This document shows positions 36,567 to 37,919 of a stretch of 37,919 nucleotides of DNA, one piece after another. The DNA is from an uncultured marine group I thaumarchaeote (GTDB lineage Archaea; Thermoproteota; Nitrososphaeria; Nitrososphaerales; Nitrosopumilaceae), in contig CACLIK010000007.1 in assembly GCA_902606965.1 (NCBI GenBank), positions 1 through 37,919 of the forward strand. Reading direction: 5' to 3'. The notes under the pieces were generated by a model. The model worked only from the letters and a program-made list of their open reading frames with translations. It had not been told where the DNA came from and did not search any database. The position numbers were made by a program, and so were the translations under genes. The first letter of the stretch is position 1. Each line of letters opens with the position of its first letter.

Positions 36567-37244
36567 ATGACATCTTTCCAAAAGTCATGGGCACAAAAAG
36601 AAGTAAAAAGTATGACTGAAAGGATTCGTGATACTGTTAAACCACAGGGCGCACTAAAGCCACGAATACAAACAGCAGTTAACAAACTTCAGGTCCAAAC
36701 TTCAAAGATGGACATCATGTTGACAAAGTTACGTGAAAGGGACCAACAACTCTTCGACCGAATTGTCACTGCAACGCAGAGTCATGATACACAAACTAGC
36801 CGAGTTTTATCTTCCGAGCTAGCAGAGGTTCGTAAAGTTTCAAGAGTATTAGGCGGTGCCAGAAATTCCCTTGAACAAGTACAGTTACGATTAACCACTA
36901 TTCATGATCTTGGCGATGCAATGATTGCAATTGGCCCAGCGATGTCAACTATGAGAGACTTGAAACCAACAATGAGCAAATTCATGCCAGAAGCAGATTC
37001 TGAATTGAATTCCATGACAGAAACACTGAATGGACTTATGGTTGATTCACTTTCAGGCGATTCGTTTGAAATGCAAGACAGTGCTATGAATGAAGAGACA
37101 AATTCGATTCTTCAGGAAGCATCAGCCGTTGCTGAACAACAAACAGACGAAAGATTTCCATCGATACCAACAACAACTCCAACAGGGATTCCAACCCAAA
37201 CGCAATCTAATACACAATCAAATCCAATGGATTTCCTTGAATAG
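36567..37244 (+). CDS. cdvB-like: CdvB-like (ESCRT-III/Snf7) protein, paralog 2
   Basis: GALKPRIQTAVNKLQVQTSKMDIMLTKLRERDQQLFDRIVTATQSHDTQTSRVLSSELAEVRKVSRVLGGARNSLEQVQLRLTTIHDLGD. Confidence 0.9.
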   Translation: MTSFQKSWAQKEVKSMTERIRDTVKPQGALKPRIQTAVNKLQVQTSKMDIMLTKLRERDQQLFDRIVTATQSHDTQTSRVLSSELAEVRKVSRVLGGARNSLEQVQLRLTTIHDLGDAMIAIGPAMSTMRDLKPTMSKFMPEADSELNSMTETLNGLMVDSLSGDSFEMQDSAMNEETNSILQEASAVAEQQTDERFPSIPTTTPTGIPTQTQSNTQSNPMDFLE

Positions 37245-37290
37245 ATGCTAAGGTAGGATCCAATTTTTTCTCTTTTTCTTTTTCAAAGTA

Positions 37291-37919
37291 CTAGGGGAAT
37301 GCAGTTTCCTTAGAAAGTATATTATCCAACTCAGAAACTTTTATTCGATTTTGTTCCATCGAGTCACGCATTCTAAGAGTAACCGTATCATCTTGTAATG
37401 TTTGATGATCAATTGTAATAGCATATGGCGCACCAACTTCATCCAGTCTTCTGTATCTTCTTCCTATCGCACCAGAATGATCCAAAAACACATCATACTT
37501 TCGCTTGATTTTTAGATAAATTTCATCCGTCTTTTCTGCAAGACCATCTTTTTTTACCAGGGATAATAGCCCAACATGAATTGGAGATAAATATGGTTTG
37601 AGTGACAACACAATCCTATCATTTTCTTTGTCTTCTCGTAGACTGCTTTCTAGTATAGTATACAAACTACGATCTATTCCCATAGAAATCTCAAAAACAT
37701 GTGGAAGTACTTTTTCATCGTTATCCATCACTTCAAATTTTTCTTTGCTTTTATTGGCATGACTAGTCAGATCATAACCAGATCTATAGTTGCATGCTAC
37801 CAATTCAAGCCATCCTGTCGTAGTCTCAACCTCAAAATCAAAAGCCACTTCCGCATAGAATGCCTTTTCTTTTTCTCCTAATTTTCGAAATCTGCTTTTT
37901 TGAATATTAACGCCAGCCT
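37291..37919 (-). CDS. glyS: Glycyl-tRNA synthetase, C-terminal part (runs off window)
   Basis: VETTTGWLELVACNYRSGYDLTSHANKSKEKFEV, FEISMGIDRSLYTILESSL, DHSGAIGRRYRRLDEVGAPYAITID; frame is open to the window end (AGVNIQKSRFRKLGEKEKAFYAEV...). Confidence 0.95.
   Translation of the reverse strand, partial: AGVNIQKSRFRKLGEKEKAFYAEVAFDFEVETTTGWLELVACNYRSGYDLTSHANKSKEKFEVMDNDEKVLPHVFEISMGIDRSLYTILESSLREDKENDRIVLSLKPYLSPIHVGLLSLVKKDGLAEKTDEIYLKIKRKYDVFLDHSGAIGRRYRRLDEVGAPYAITIDHQTLQDDTVTLRMRDSMEQNRIKVSELDNILSKETAFP

Noticed and set aside
1-37919. CRISPR arrays, prophage, transposons, toxin-antitoxin or defence islands
   Set aside because: No spaced repeats, transposase, integrase, or recognisable defence gene families seen in any frame.

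Overview
The window looks like an AT-rich, gene-dense chromosomal segment from a marine or soil ammonia-oxidising archaeon (Nitrososphaerota/Thaumarchaeota, Nitrosopumilaceae-like). I infer this from the gene content: CdvB/ESCRT-III paralogs, TFB, archaeal aconitase-X (phosphomevalonate dehydratase-type), NFACT/RqcH, thaumarchaeal 'WIKNNAxWW' secreted proteins, preQ0 genes, cobalamin methyltransferases and short or leaderless promoters. About 47 coding regions are supportable. I recognised no rRNA, tRNA, CRISPR array or transposase. The observations most worth a second look are: (1) an intergenic candidate structured RNA on the minus strand (~21984-22070), closed by a 13-bp helix whose G-U pairs only work in the minus-strand RNA and followed by a U-tract; (2) a glutamate-racemase-family protein with both catalytic cysteines replaced by Ser, next to cobalamin genes; (3) a ThiI-like THUMP protein whose PP-loop signature has been lost; (4) two CdvB paralogs sharing a conserved tail and a start-codon-proximal DNA motif, one sitting beside a mini zinc ribbon and a coiled-coil protein; (5) a cassette of a soluble wHTH protein, a membrane-anchored wHTH protein and a secreted coiled-coil protein, preceded by direct and inverted repeats. 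All functional statements come from reading the sequence by eye; no searches were run.
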